DNA of 64,000 nt from Metaphire vulgaris (lineage: Eukaryota > Annelida > Clitellata > Crassiclitellata > Megascolecidae). Made by a program: the position numbers and the translations under genes. Below, piece by piece: positions 1 to 10,446 of this stretch (positions are counted from its first letter, which is position 1; every line of letters begins with the position of its first letter). The stretch spans positions 9,417,823-9,481,822 of the forward strand of contig CM030842.1 in the NCBI GenBank assembly GCA_018105865.1, given 5' to 3'. The notes beneath the pieces are model-generated. The model was not told where the DNA came from. It saw only the letters and a list, made by a program, of their open reading frames with translations, and did not search any database.

Positions 1-104
1 GTCCTAGCGCTTGTTGTTAGGTATGTAGTATTAAGTATAGGGTTCCAACAGGGTGGCCACTGGGGGCCAGGCACTCAATAGGGGGCACGGACCCACCATG
101 GGCC
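1..104. mobile_element. Partial copy of the CAGTGGCGGCTCC MITE
   Basis: Positions 8-100 repeat positions 184-262 at an offset of about 176 bases (shared words GGTATGTAGTATTAAGTATA and CCAGGCACTCAATA). The terminal inverted repeat is missing here and the full copy starts directly after it, so this is either a truncated tandem copy or an element invaded by its own relative. Confidence 0.7.
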
Positions 105-293
105 CAGTGGCGGCTCCAGGATTTGGCAAGTGGGGGCCGTTGGGAACTTGGGGTGGCAACTTCTAACCATGGGGGCCTACCGTTTGTTGTCAGGTATGTA
201 GTATTAAGTATAGGGTCCCAACAGGGGGCCACTGGGAGGCCAGGCACTCAATATGGGCACGCCCCCCGAGGCCCCCCTGTGGAGCCGCCACTG
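105..293. mobile_element. hAT-type MITE, TIR CAGTGGCGGCTCCA
   Basis: The left end CAGTGGCGGCTCCA is matched by its exact reverse complement at 280-293. The interior is G/C-rich and non-coding. No target duplication is visible here, but a relative at 39,346-39,538 has near-matching 8-bp flanks, which points to the hAT superfamily. The exact hAT branch is inferred only from the CAGTGGCG terminus. Confidence 0.8.
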
Positions 294-901
294 ATTAAGA
301 TGCTATTGTTCGAAATTTGTGTTTGAAAAATAGCAAGTGGACAGCCTATTGGATGACATTAATCGTGTTTTCAATAAGGCATGGGGGTTGTCCATTAATT
401 ATGTCAACAATTTTTGGGCAATTTTCGACCCCCTTCCAGGGATATTTTTACACCCTCCTAACACCCCTCAACACCACCACCACCACCCCATTTGAGGTCG
501 ACACCCCCCAAATTTGGTAATGTGACAATGCAAAATGGATGCTAATTAGCTCTGAACACCCTCCCCAATGGAGGACACCCTCCCCAAACTTTTATTGTCG
601 GATGACCTTTTGTCAGCCTTTTCCGGGAGAGACTTAAAAATTCCGACACCCTCCCCGATTTTCCTGACACCACCCCAATTCAAAAATTCTAGAAATAACA
701 CTGCCCCTCCCCTTGTCATCAACTGTCAACTTTCAGTTACCCCCACGTCCGATTCAACCACAATGGCCGCTAACAATGGAGGTGCTATTTTTAGCCTACG
801 CGCAACTGGCTTCACGCAGCCTGGTTAGAAATGACGTAATGCCGTCTCCTCTAATAATAACTCCATGGATCTAATCCACTGATCACATAGTTTGTCGTCA
901 C
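294..901. other. Non-coding repeat-derived stretch, no gene seen
   Basis: This stretch is pyrimidine-rich, with many ACACCCTCCCC-like words. A block at 388-446 (GTCCATTAATTATGTCAACA and following) recurs inside the MITE at 50,302-50,767, so at least part is dispersed repeat. Positions 600-625 hold a reversed, shortened form of the GACAAGCAAAA..GTCATC motif found in hAT-type elements elsewhere. Short open frames show no recognisable domain. Confidence 0.5.
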
Positions 902-1091
902 CTAAAGTATAGCAACGAAATGCTTTTGTTGGATCTCAATTCTCGGAAAAAAGTCTGACAAACAAAAAACCTTATCAACTCTCCAAAAAGTCTCCGACAA
1001 GCAAAAAAATCTAAGAAATCTCGAAAGTGCCGCCCCTAGAGCAAGTGCCGCATGGGGCGCTTCGCCCCTCTGCCCCCTCGCTACGCCACTG
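902..1091 (-). mobile_element. hAT-like MITE end, CAGTGGCGTAGCGAGG terminus
   Basis: Read on the minus strand the piece starts at 1,091 with CAGTGGCGTAGCGAGGGGGC, a common hAT-type terminus. A GGGGCG/CGCCCC hairpin lies just inside it (about 1,053-1,067). Two copies of the CTGACAA.CAAAAAA motif follow at 955-976 and 993-1,010. A related terminus lies at about 39,118-39,192. The far end is not located, so the left boundary is approximate. Confidence 0.6.
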
Positions 1092-1189
1092 AGACTATAC
1101 ACTAACAAATACACTAATACAACCAATTAATACTATTAACGCAAAGAGTCACGAGAAATCAGTTATACTGTACATAAGCGAATCGTTGA

Positions 1190-1514
1190 CTGTATTATTA
1201 TTATTATTCGACGATTTGTGAAGCGCCGTAACATGGCCATCGGCCAAAACCAAAAGCGCTGTACAGTCGAACAGTCAACTATACGATATGGTGAACAAAT
1301 ACGTTTTCAGCTCTTTAGCAAAGGTTTCAGGTGAAGTAATCCCGACCAGCGCATCAGGGAGCGCGTTCCACAGACGTGGGTTACCGCGAGTCATAGAACG
1401 CTCGCCAAACTTCGGAGTCCTGGCCGGAGGAGGAACGTACAGCCGGTGGCGGCTGCTAGATCTCAGCTGGAGACGGCACCCAGTCGTCGTTTGTCGTCGT
1501 ACTAGGCATGTCAA
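1190..1514 (-). pseudogene. L2-type LINE, 3' end of reverse transcriptase ORF
   Basis: The minus-strand translation has the C-terminal signature of L2/CR1-group reverse transcriptase proteins: RSSSRHRLYVPPPARTPKFG, then PRLWNALPDAL, then LKTYLF. Beyond the stop lies a short 3' UTR with GGCGCTTCACAAAT and a (AAT)n tail, the usual L2 3' end. Only the last ~80 residues are left, as expected from 5' truncation during reverse transcription. The family assignment rests on these motifs. Confidence 0.8.
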
Positions 1515-1973
1515 GTAATCGGGACAGGCTGTATGTAGGACACAACAGACTAGAATGAGAGTGAATCACTGGTTGACCACTGATGCCCAGTGACTGATAG
1601 CATTGTCATCAGGCAGCTGACTGCAGCCTGCCAGAGCCGATCTATAGTACAAATATAGCCAGCTGGGCGGCCGGACACTGGGCAGATAGGGACAGATGTG
1701 GGGTTGGCTTGATAAGCCAGTTCCCATTGCAACGCGCTGGCCTCCACTTGTCCGCCAGCCAGAAAACACTGGGTTATGTTTGGTGGACAGAGGATAATAT
1801 ATAGAAGTACCTGGCTAAGTAAGTAAAAACACGAAATTTCTATAGCGCTGTCCGAAAGCTTGGCGCAATGCAACAGCTTATCACGAGCGCTCAATCTGGG
1901 TAAATTCCATAGTCCGTGGTGGTCAAGGTTATAAATCCAACTTATCCAAGTAGCCAGTCGCAGCAAAGTATCG
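1515..1973. other. Unassigned stretch with an open minus-strand frame
   Basis: A 138-codon minus-strand frame (1,550-1,966) has no domain I recognise. It includes a run of hydrophobic residues, but composition and the repeat-dense setting argue against a gene. It may be more distal sequence of the L2 element that ends at 1,190. Confidence 0.35.
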
Positions 1974-2345
1974 TTATGGAGGATGATAAGGATATGTGCG
2001 GCGGGTAGAATGCAGGCCTGTTGCAGGGATTTCGCAATAGGAATTATTTAAAAGAATAGTTATAAGTTGTTTTCGTAAAGTTTGTAAAGTGATGGCCAAT
2101 GGTGACTGATTTATGGACTGAAGAAGACCCAAGTTATTGATCTTTCGTATCTCTGACGGAAGATCATTCCAGAGACGAGGCGCAGTGTATGAAATCGACC
2201 GATCTGAGAATTTTAGTGACGTGGCTGTTGGTCGAATGAGTGTCAGGCTGGCAGATGAACGAGTTGACCGCTGCGCTTGAATGGTAAAGAGATTACGAAG
2301 GTACATGGGCTTTAAAAACTGGATGGCGTTGTAGGTTAGACATAG
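1974..2345 (-). pseudogene. LINE reverse transcriptase C-terminus fragment
   Basis: The minus frame reads YNAIQFLKPMYLRNLFTIQA, then SDRSISYTAPRLWNDLPSEI. This matches the general C-terminal pattern of CR1/L2-group LINE proteins (segment ending LWN.LP..IR). The last residues are not conserved. The fragment abuts the start of the hAT relic at 2,348. Confidence 0.7.
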
Positions 2346-2521
2346 AACAGCGTTGTCCAACCTTCATGCTCTTGCCGGCCGCACAAAAATGTTTAGACCC
2401 TTGGCGGGCCAAGCAAGTTGTAGCACGTAATATTGCATAATTATGATATACTAGGTGTTTACCCGTCAAAAATGACGGGGGAGATTGGCTGGTTTACCAC
2501 CCAATTTTGTGCAAATGCAAT

Positions 2522-2719
2522 CAGGGGCGGCGCTGGGTTTTGTAATTTGTTGACTGGGTGGGTCTAATGCAATCTACACAGCCAGGACCCGCCGGCTCAG
2601 ACTACCCCTCACCCCCCAATCAACATTTTTCTGCGTCTTTGAACGATTTGCTTGGGTGCCCCTGCCCGAGGCTGGGTGGGTCCGGACCCGCGGACACCCC
2701 CCCCCTAGCGCCGACCCTG
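2522..2719. mobile_element. hAT-type MITE with exact 8-bp TSD AATGCAAT
   Basis: Termini are CAGGGGCGGCGCTGGG and the inverted CCCTAGCGCCGACCCTG. AATGCAAT lies at 2,514-2,521 and again at 2,720-2,727. Helitron copy 2 has the uninterrupted sequence at this point (one AATGCAAT near 35,303), so the insertion followed divergence of the two Helitron copies. Non-coding. Confidence 0.93.
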
Positions 2720-2783
2720 AATGCAATAGGATTTTGCGCAATTAATTTCTTTAAATCGCCGCCTTTTCCTTCAACCGAGTTAA

Positions 2784-3537
2784 CGCCCATTCGCAGGAAT
2801 TTGCTGAAACTTGATAGTCAAGGTAAGAGTACTGATTTGGCAGTGTCGAACGACATGCAGTGCTTGATTCTCTTGTTTGCTGTGCTGCTTTTCACGCCGA
2901 GCAACAGCCTGCTCCTCATTCTCACTTGATTGTCGAAAAGCTCGTGAACGCTGGACTTTTTTTGTTTTGCACGGACGGTTAGAAAGAGGAATAAAAAAGC
3001 TAAACAATGGTGCAAATCTCATCTTCTTAGCTCTTATATAGCCTGAGATATAGCAAATTCAAAAAAATTGGAAACTTTCTCAGAATTCAAAACTTTCACG
3101 AAATTCACCGATAATACTTATGTTCAAACATCGGGGTCATCGGGTTAGAACGGATAGATCTTTACCAAATGTCAACCGATTTTCAAAATTTTTGGTTTAT
3201 TTTGTTCCTCTGACATCCCTTTACAATTTTGCCGCTGACCAAAGTGGGGTTACCGCAGAAAATATTTTGCTAGCGGGCTTTAAAACAAATTTCGAGGAGA
3301 GGGTGATATTTTAGGCCGTAAAGTGGACTCTACCCCATTTTTTTTTTTTTGCACGGACGGTTAGAAAGAGAAATAAACAATCTAAACAATGGTGCAAACC
3401 TCATCTTTTTAGCTCCTATATAGCCTGAGATATAGCAAATTTAAAACGTTACAGCAATCATTTCTGAAGAACGTTTTTCCAAAAATTAAATCCCCAGTAC
3501 GGTGACAGCGTCTGAAAATTTAATCCACTCTTGAGGG
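2784..3537 (+). mobile_element. piggyBac-type MITE fossil carried in Helitron copy 1
   Basis: TTAA stands at 2,780-2,783; the right flank has decayed to GTAA, while the copy in Helitron 2 keeps TTAA. The interior has two copies of the GCACGGA...TATATAGCCTGA module (about 2,966-3,050 and 3,352-3,445) and the AAATTAAATCCCC right end seen in the other piggyBac MITEs. Both Helitron copies carry it, so it was captured before they split. Confidence 0.65.
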
Positions 3538-3589
3538 TAACATTTAAAAAAATAGGGTTTGAGGTTAGGAAAGAGTAAATATATAATAA

Positions 3590-4300
3590 CGGAGGGCAGG
3601 GCATTGGGAGAGGGAAGGAGATTTGGGAGGAGGAAAGTGGGTTGTACGGGTTTTCGGAGCAGCGTTGTGTAGGTTTGGAAACGGGGTTTGGGGCCGGTGG
3701 GGTAGGGAGGAGCGCTGATGGGTTGGGGCCTGGGCGATTGGGAGAGGGATGGGTAGTTGGAAGGGGATAAGGAGAGGGAAGGGGAACGGGGGTTTAGGGC
3801 CGGGGCGGGAATGGGTTGGGGCTGGAATGGGTTGGGCCCGAGGCGATTGGAAGAGGGATGGGGAGAGGGAAAAGGGATGGGGAGAGGGAAGGGAAACGGG
3901 GTTTGGGGCCGGGGCCGGAATGTGTTGGGGCTGGGGTGATTGGGAGAGGGATGAGGAGAGGGAAAAGAGATGGGGAGAGGAAAGGGGAACGGGGGTTTGG
4001 GGCCTGGGGCCTGAATGGGTTGGGGCAGGGCGATTGGGAGAGGGATGGGGAGAGGGAAAAGGGTTGGGGAGACGGAAGGAGAACGGGGGTTGGGGGGCGA
4101 TTGGGAGAGGGATGGAGAGAGGGAAAAGGGTTGGGGAGACGGAAGGGAACGGGGTTTGGGGGGGGGCGATTGGGGGATGGGGAGAGGGAAGGAGATGGGA
4201 TAGGGAAGGGAAAAGGGGGTTTGGGGCCGGGGCGGGAATGGGTTGGGCCTGGGCGATTAGGGAGAGGTATGGGGTGAGGGAAGGGGGACGGGGGTTTGCT
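3590..4300 (+). repeat. G-rich minisatellite inside Helitron copy 1
   Basis: Degenerate tandem units built on GGGCGATTGGGAGAGGGATG and GGGGAGAGGGAAAAGGG, with almost no C on this strand. The same array, reverse complemented, lies in Helitron copy 2. All frames through it are open and give Gly/Arg- or Pro-rich translations; these are composition artefacts. Confidence 0.9.
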
Positions 4301-4468
4301 GCAATTAAGACGCTTCGTTAAACGCTCCGGTTTGATTAAACAATATTTGGTCGTCAATGACAACAGCGTCTTGCAATACCCGCCGTGTTGCCGTCGGACA
4401 GACGGACGGACATCGAGAATTATATAATAAGATGTACGGCATGTCATATAAAACTGTTATAAAATAAG

Positions 4469-4647
4469 CAGAGGCGTCATTTAGGGGTGGGGGCAGGGAA
4501 GGTGCCGTGGCCCCAAGGAAATGAAGGAATAATGTATTAAATAAATAAATAAATGTGAAATGTGCAAAAAATTGGACAAAAATTGTTAAAAATTTGCCAA
4601 CAAATGTCTTGCTCCGCCCCTTAGAAAAGTGTGAAATGACGCCACTG
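4469..4647. mobile_element. hAT-type MITE with exact 8-bp TSD AAAATAAG
   Basis: Termini CAGAGGCGTCATTT and AAATGACGCCACTG are inverted repeats. AAAATAAG lies at 4,461-4,468 and 4,648-4,655. The related hAT at 6,156-10,312 has the empty site (AAAATAAGACTATATACGAC near 9,650). A second family member is at 19,408-19,646. Confidence 0.93.
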
Positions 4648-4819
4648 AAAATAAGACTATATACGACTAGTGTAAGACTAGGCCTAAGTGTTAACCAAGA
4701 AATAAAAAAACACTTCGTTGGTACCTGCTATAAACAGCTATATTGCTATAATTTTATTATTTTAACATAGTATTCCAATTAAAATTAAGTAGCAAATAAG
4801 TATTAGTATGCGTTTCCAG

Positions 4820-5285
4820 ATGCCATCTTCACATATACTCGAGACCCAGACACAAATTACTGCCTGAAGCGAAGCAGAGACACCTCGAACACCTGCGTTT
4901 CATTAAATTGTCAGCCGAAGGAGACACCGACGCCTCTTTCGTTGCGATTCTCAGAAAAGCGTCGATCAAGCAACCGATGAACCGGTTTCCACTCCGAGGG
5001 CATCGACGGGTGCGGTTCAGATTCAAATTCAAAGAGAAGCAGAAACGGAGAACGACACGCACAGATCAACGGATGCGGAAAGGCACAGATCAAACGACGC
5101 GGACAATGGGAAGAAGAGGTCAACCAACGAACGGGCCGTCTACCTCCACCCTGACAGATGCGATAAGAAATCGCCCCAAGGACAAGACATTAATGACATT
5201 TCAGACCCCTCTGAATGAACAGACATTGAGACAATACATAGAGTACTTGAACGTTTTTAGGCCCGAGTTTCTATGGACTTTTTAG
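4820..5285 (+). pseudogene. Possible 3' coding tail of a Gypsy-like LTR retrotransposon
   Basis: An open frame rich in Arg, Lys, Thr and Gln ends in a stop at 5,285. Beyond it are a purine tract (AAGAAAGGGAGA, about 5,329-5,338) and a TGTCACG sequence that could start an LTR, the order expected at the 3' end of a Gypsy-type element. No protease, RT or integrase motif is visible, so the assignment rests on context. Confidence 0.35.
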
Positions 5286-5338
5286 ACACTATAGTTGTAG
5301 ATGTATTTTTAGTTATTGGTTTATCTTAAGAAAGGGAG

Positions 5339-5541
5339 ATGTCACGTGATAGATAACTGACGCTATGAAGGCCACACCCACTGGCCAATAGAGAACATTC
5401 GTATAACAATGTAGTAGTAGCTAGCCGATATTGTGGACAGTCACTCTCTGGACGTGAACCTGATTACATGCTGTATATCTTAAAAGTGTCCCTAGCTCTA
5501 TACCTTAGCTGTAGGCCTAAGAGTAGACTAGTACCTCGGCA
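5339..5541 (+). mobile_element. Possible short LTR (TGTCACGTG...GGCACA)
   Basis: It starts with TG directly after the purine tract and could end with CA at about 5,541, just before the L2 fragment. No second copy is present in the window to prove it, and the right boundary is a guess. Confidence 0.35.
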
Positions 5542-5545
5542 CACG

Positions 5546-6094
5546 TTATAGTGATGGAAGTGGTTGACACAATTCACCAGCCGCCTTAACTGAGCAGAAT
5601 CGAGATGACAGATGTGATCGAAACCAAGATAAATCTGTATCTTTAACTCCAATCCATGTCAATAGGCGTTTTACCAAAATATCGTGAACAATACTATCGA
5701 AGGTAGCCGAGATATCGAGCAGACAGAGACAGGTGATTTTCTGTTGACTGATGGCGATTACCAGCTTGTCGTATAAAGCAACCATAAGGGTTTCGGTAGA
5801 GTGATGCTTAGTGAAACCAGATTGATTGGGGCTGAGAAGTGAGTCTGAAGAAAGGTATTCTCTGAGTCGACAGAGAACAACACGTTCGGTGAGTTTTGAA
5901 ATGACCGACAAGTTTGGTATTGGACGATAGTTCGACAGGTCATCTTTATTCAGAGTAATGGACACGCGCATCCCATTCAGTCCGACTAAGGAGCTTTGGG
6001 GAGCGTTGTGAGCTTTCTTAGCGGAGTCTTCGGCGGTGCCCAATCCGCAGAAATTTTGAACATTATAAGAATAAGACGGCGAGCTATAGTGCAT
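5546..6094 (-). pseudogene. L2/CR1-type LINE reverse transcriptase fragment
   Basis: The minus frame shows early RT motifs: DDLSNYRPIPNLSVISKLTE, then NQSGFTKHHSTETL, then LCLLDISATFDSIVHDIL (motif A, Asp kept but surroundings degraded). It ends before the YADD box. Standard residues are substituted, for instance ISATFD where LSAAFD is usual. It lies between the putative LTR and the hAT pair. Confidence 0.8.
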
Positions 6095-6385
6095 ATTTTA
6101 AAGACTTTAATTATGATTATATATTGAGTGATCAAAAGCTGTAATATAGCTACATCATAGACCCCTCAGCCGTAATTTTTAATAAATTCGGCTGATTGAA
6201 CAAAATTTTCGGCTGATATCCGGATTATCCGTATTTAAGCGAAGACAATGAAATCCGGCTGAAAATACGGCTACATGTAATAAATTCGGCTTACATGCTT
6301 TTATACGTACTGAAAACAAAATCAACATAACGGCACCACCAAATGCCAATACAGTCACAGAGTAATTAATCCAGAGGCAATTAAA

Positions 6386-8548
6386 TTAATTAATCCTGCA
6401 CAAATTTAAAATTGTCATGAATAAAGCATATACGATGCCGTTTGTCAGCTGATAAACTAGATCTTCTACTGTTTGCAACCAGTCCAGCTGTGGAGAACAT
6501 TGACTCCACTGGTACAGATGAGGCAGACGCAGACAAGTGAAGGCGAGCAAGCTGACACAGGTTAGGATAAATCCCCAGAGACTGGTTCTGTCGCCAGAAT
6601 TGCAGCACGTCATAGCAAGTTGGTGGTGTTGATGTCAGATAGTTTGCAATCTCGACAGCAATCTAACCAATACATAAATAATAAATTTATAAAAGTAATT
6701 ATTCTCAACGTATATGAACACATACTGAGCAATGATAACAGATTCAGTAATTATTTTTGGCTCTTGTTAATACATATCATCATAATCATCAGTCGTACGG
6801 TCGTACCTCACTGCTTATCTCATTTCCTGACTGTGCTTCGTTTTTAATCTCCTGAAGAAGCTCCATTTTCATCCTACGTCGCTTCAGCTCCGGTTCCATT
6901 ACTTCTGGATCATCGGCGCCACTGGGCTGTGACGAACTGCCTCTTCTTGTTACAGATATATACCCTCGATCGTTGGCCAACTGAACTGCATTCTCCAGTA
7001 AGACGCTAGCATCAGCACGTGGAAGAAGATCTTTTGTGTCGGGATCCAGCACCTGGTGCAGCATCACTTCATTACTGATAGGAAATCGATCGTTCAGTTT
7101 GTTCAACACAGCTTCTTTTATCTGCTTGATCTTGTCATCATCATTAGTAGCTACTGCACAGATCTTCCGAATTCGAACCTTGATGAGTGGAATTGTAGAT
7201 AAGGTAGGCGCAGTTAAGCTGAACATTTCAGTAAGAGCTCTGAATGGCTTCAGCAATGTGACAAGTTCATGGATGAAGTCAAGTTCATCTGCATGAAGAG
7301 CAAGGTCGGCTCTGCCAATAAGTTTCAACGAATTCTGTACCTCCCGCTGTAGATCACTGACTGATTCTAGCATCTCGAGGGTTGAATTCCATCTAGTAGG
7401 ACAGGCGGCCTTTAGCGATGTGTGACTGTGACTGTGAAGTTTAACGTTATTTTCAATTTCGCTGCCATCATCATTGTTCAGAGTTGATGAGAACTGGTCA
7501 TCGAGATCGAGTAAGCCACTGATGTTGGCAACAATGTTTTGTAGCTTGGAGACAATTGCTTTGTCTTCAGTATTTGCTACTTCCTCCTCAACCGTTGATG
7601 TCTTGAAGTGCAAGGCAGTAACTATGCTTCGACATTTCTGGATAATTTCAACGACATCTGCGAATTTGAGGATGCTGTCTTTAGTTAACAGAAGATGTAG
7701 GCAGTGTGCCGTGCAGTGCTGGAATGATTCAACCTTTAGTAGCTTCGAAGTCTTCACCATATTCGCTGCTCCATCATGGCAACTCGTCAAGTACATTTTC
7801 TTGGGATGTACAAAGAAGTTCTTGAGAACTACTGTCACATGATCAGCAACATCTCGTGCAGTATGAGATGGCAGAACGTGACAACTAAGCGTTACCACAT
7901 TGTACGACCAATCATCCTGCAGAAAAAGAAGCTCTAACGCCCAGGTATGATCTTGCTTTATATCTGTCAGTCCACCCATCAAACATAACACACACTGAAT
8001 TCACATCTCCTATCTTCGCTTTAAGTGCATTTCGCACTGCCTGATATGTGTCCTCCAGGGCTGTGCCACCTAGAGTAATTGGAGATGGGACATGCAGAGA
8101 CGGGGCATTCAGCTTGAAAAAGTCCAGAAACCCAGCCTTAGCAGCGTTTTCAAACGCTAGCAGATCCCTAAAACCAGATAACCATATCCCGTGTCACCTC
8201 GTGGTCCGATATGCGGGTCGATGTTTCACCGCAGCTATCGCTATACTTCGTAATGTATCCCATTAAAGACCGCATTTTTCCTTCAGAACGTGTCGAAATG
8301 TCGTGGCGCTGGCTCAAATGTAAATTCATATTACCTGTCGAAGTAGACGCCTTGAAATTTGCCACCTGTGATATATGGCCTTTGTCCCCGAGTTCTTTCT
8401 GGGCTTCGAGACAAAGTTGGCAGTACAATCTATCCTCTTCAAGAATGCGGCCATCGGCGTTGGTTAAAGATCCGAAATAACGCCAGCATTCTGCCTTTGA
8501 GTTTCCATGTTGTCCCGGTGGCTTTGGTTTGACTAGCAGATTCTGCAC
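6386..8548 (-). pseudogene. hAT transposase, frameshifted
   Basis: Three parts are visible on the minus strand. 8,548-8,168 has a BED zinc finger: SKAECWRYFG, C43-x2-C46 (CQLC) and H77-x4-H82 (HLSQRH). 7,991-6,789 has the RNase-H-like core with SCHDGAANM (about residues 71-78) and CTAHCLHL (93-100); the first catalytic block, FDGWTD, is upstream in another frame near 7,970. 6,613-6,386 has the C-terminal dimerisation segment VPVESMFSTAGLVANSRRSS. At least two frame changes (about 8,168 and 7,965) separate BED from core, and 6,614-6,788 is an intron or a further break. It should not encode working transposase. Exact flanking TSDs suggest it is not very old. Confidence 0.85.
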
Positions 8549-9094
8549 GAACTTGCGTTCCTCCCGACTAAGAACTGACGTACTAACATTCTTGTTTGTC
8601 TACAACAGGGTAAGCAACTTAGCATTAAGTTAACATACGTTACATACGGAAAAAAAGTACAAAAATCAAACTCGTGATCATTAAAAATTGTACATTATTT
8701 TCAAGTTTTTACCAATACAAGGGCATTTCAATATTGACGAAAACGGCTCTCATCGAATCTCGGCGAATCACACGGAACGAATAATGTGTCTATAGGCATC
8801 TTATAAAGCAGATTTAGAACAATTAAAGTACTGTGCTGAGTTGCTAACTTGTTAAATTTGGTACATTAATTAGGGCCTACCTTTATTCCTTTTCGCGTTG
8901 CCATTTTGACTTTTGAGCTGTCAACGGACAACAGTGAATGACAATCAGACTCAAATTCACTCAATGACTTCCAGTTACAGACAGACTATAGCGGGAACGT
9001 CCCTAAATAAACAAAGCACTAATATATGTAGGTCAGTCAGCTTGAACTTGAACTTGAAGCCCTGTATCAACCAGACCCTGCGAGGCTGCGCCCG

Positions 9095-9305
9095 CAGCAC
9101 GCCTCGCGTATTCGCTTGTATTCAATCTACAGCTGGCTCAGCCAGCGGCCCAGCTTCTTCTATGTAGAGGCGCTGGCACTGGCAGCGGCTGGCTGAGCTG
9201 GCTCAGCTGGCTCCTCCCCATAGAGGGCGCTGGGCTCAGCAGCTCAGTTGCAGCAGCTCAGTTGCAGCAGCAGCTCAGCTGCAGCAGCTGGCAGCCTGGC
9301 AGCAA
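9095..9305. repeat. CAG/GCTGG-rich imperfect repeat in the hAT 5' region
   Basis: Short direct and inverted repeats of GCTGGCTCAGC and CAGCAGCTCAGTTGCAGCAG. The tract lies between the transposase start and the right TIR of the 6,158-9,502 hAT. Confidence 0.75.
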
Positions 9306-10446
9306 GCTCGTTCAATGTTGACAATGTTCTATTTATTTTAACGTCGATGTAAATAACAATTTCGGCGAGGTTCAAATTTGCGGCGGATTTTCGGCTCAGT
9401 AAATACGGCGGCGATTTCGGCTAGTGGCTTTTTATCCGGCGGATTTTCGGCGGGGAAATATTCGGCGGATAATCCGGCGTTCGGCGGCGGCTGAGGGGAC
9501 TACTACATCAGCGTTGTCCAGCCGTCATGCTATTGCGGGCCCCACAAAAATGTTTAGACCCTTGGCGGGCCAAGCACGTTGTAGCACTTAATATGGCATA
9601 ATTATGATATTGGCCTATACATGTAAGGCATGCCATATAAAACAGTTATAAAATAAGACTATATACGACTAGTATAAGACTAAATGTTAATTTGGCTTTT
9701 AAATCATTGCACACTACTGCGTGAGCTTCGCCAATATTAGTATTTGTTGTTCGTATTTGTTCTTATCTAGAGTTTCGTAATGTGATTAAACTCATTTTAC
9801 GTTAAACTCTATTGACACAGACACCACTTGCAGCCAAATTAAACACTGGTACCAGAATTGTCCGTACAAAAATAACTATTTTCCCATTTACTATTAAAAC
9901 ACCGATTTTCGCCATTAACTTTCCGCCGTTTCGAACTCATTATTAGCAAGTACGATCCACAATTCCACGCAACTTCTAATACTATAAAACTAGGGGCCTA
10001 CACAAATTTATTTTATTTGCATTAGCAAACTGCTCAAAACGGCGTCAAATTTTCACTAAGCGAGAACGAGACTTGCAGCGAGATGACAAAATGTAAGTAA
10101 GTTAGTAATAAGTAGTAAATAAGTAAGTTTAATAATCGCCGTCACCTGTGGAACGTGAATAAGTAAGTAATTTGATAACCTCCTAGTCCTATAAAATAAC
10201 GGTATAATAACCAGTCTTATAACTAAAATTGTTATTTTCCCAAACTCGGTGGCGGGCCGGATGAAACTGGCCCGCGGGCCGGATGATCCGGCCCGCCAGT
10301 TGGACAACCCTGAGCTACATATTGATATAGGCCTATGTAGTTATACTACAGCTTCTGTTGAATTCAGTTGACATTAACCCTCCACCCGAAAAATTTCGAC
10401 GGTCTTGCGCAAATATCTCGACTGATTCCGGGTTCCCTTGTAGCTA

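Larger units (their letters stand above)
2451..4432 (-). mobile_element. Non-autonomous Helitron, copy 1
   Basis: On the minus strand the element starts TCTTATTATATAATTCTCG (4,432 downward) and ends CTAG (2,451-2,454). A stem-loop CCCGTCA/TGACGGG at 2,462-2,479 lies 7 bases before the end. It is flanked by A at the 5' side and T at the 3' side. TC start, 3' hairpin, CTRR end and A^T insertion are the defining Helitron features. No Rep/helicase is present. It carries a piggyBac fossil, a G-rich minisatellite and a private hAT MITE. Copy 2 lies inverted at 33,591-35,374. Confidence 0.88.
2348..4695. mobile_element. hAT relic (CAGCGTTGTCCAAC family), split by two later insertions
   Basis: The left end CAGCGTTGTCCAAC and the following ~100 bases match the hAT at 6,156-10,312. 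The match resumes at 4,433-4,468 and again at 4,656-4,695. The gaps are exactly the Helitron (2,451-4,432) and a MITE (4,469-4,647). The right terminus of this copy is not found, so it is a truncated 5' portion. Confidence 0.8.
6158..9502 (-). mobile_element. hAT element with degenerate transposase, 8-bp TSD CTACATCA
   Basis: TIRs are TAGACCCCTCAGCCG (6,158) and CGGCTGAGGGGACTA (ending 9,502). CTACATCA lies at 6,150-6,157 and 9,503-9,510, exact. Subterminal regions are dense in CGGCTGA/CGGCGG-like words, probably transposase-binding repeats. The transposase relic (6,386-8,548) is on the minus strand. It landed exactly at the left edge of the hAT at 6,156, duplicating six flank bases plus its first two. 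Confidence 0.92.
6156..10312. mobile_element. hAT element (CAGCGTTGTCC...GGACAACCCTG), split by another hAT
   Basis: The left end is the CA at 6,156-6,157 and the body resumes at 9,511. The right end GTTGGACAACCCTG finishes at 10,312. Target duplications AGCTACAT lie at 6,148-6,155 and 10,313-10,320, exact 8/8. The ~800-bp body has no transposase. The right end is a GGCCCGC-rich palindromic stretch (10,250-10,297). A truncated relative starts at 2,348. Confidence 0.9.

Noticed and set aside
4908..5285. Host gene for a basic 125-residue protein
   Set aside because: Its position just before a purine tract and a TG... LTR-like sequence fits a retrotransposon tail better; no host-type splice signals.
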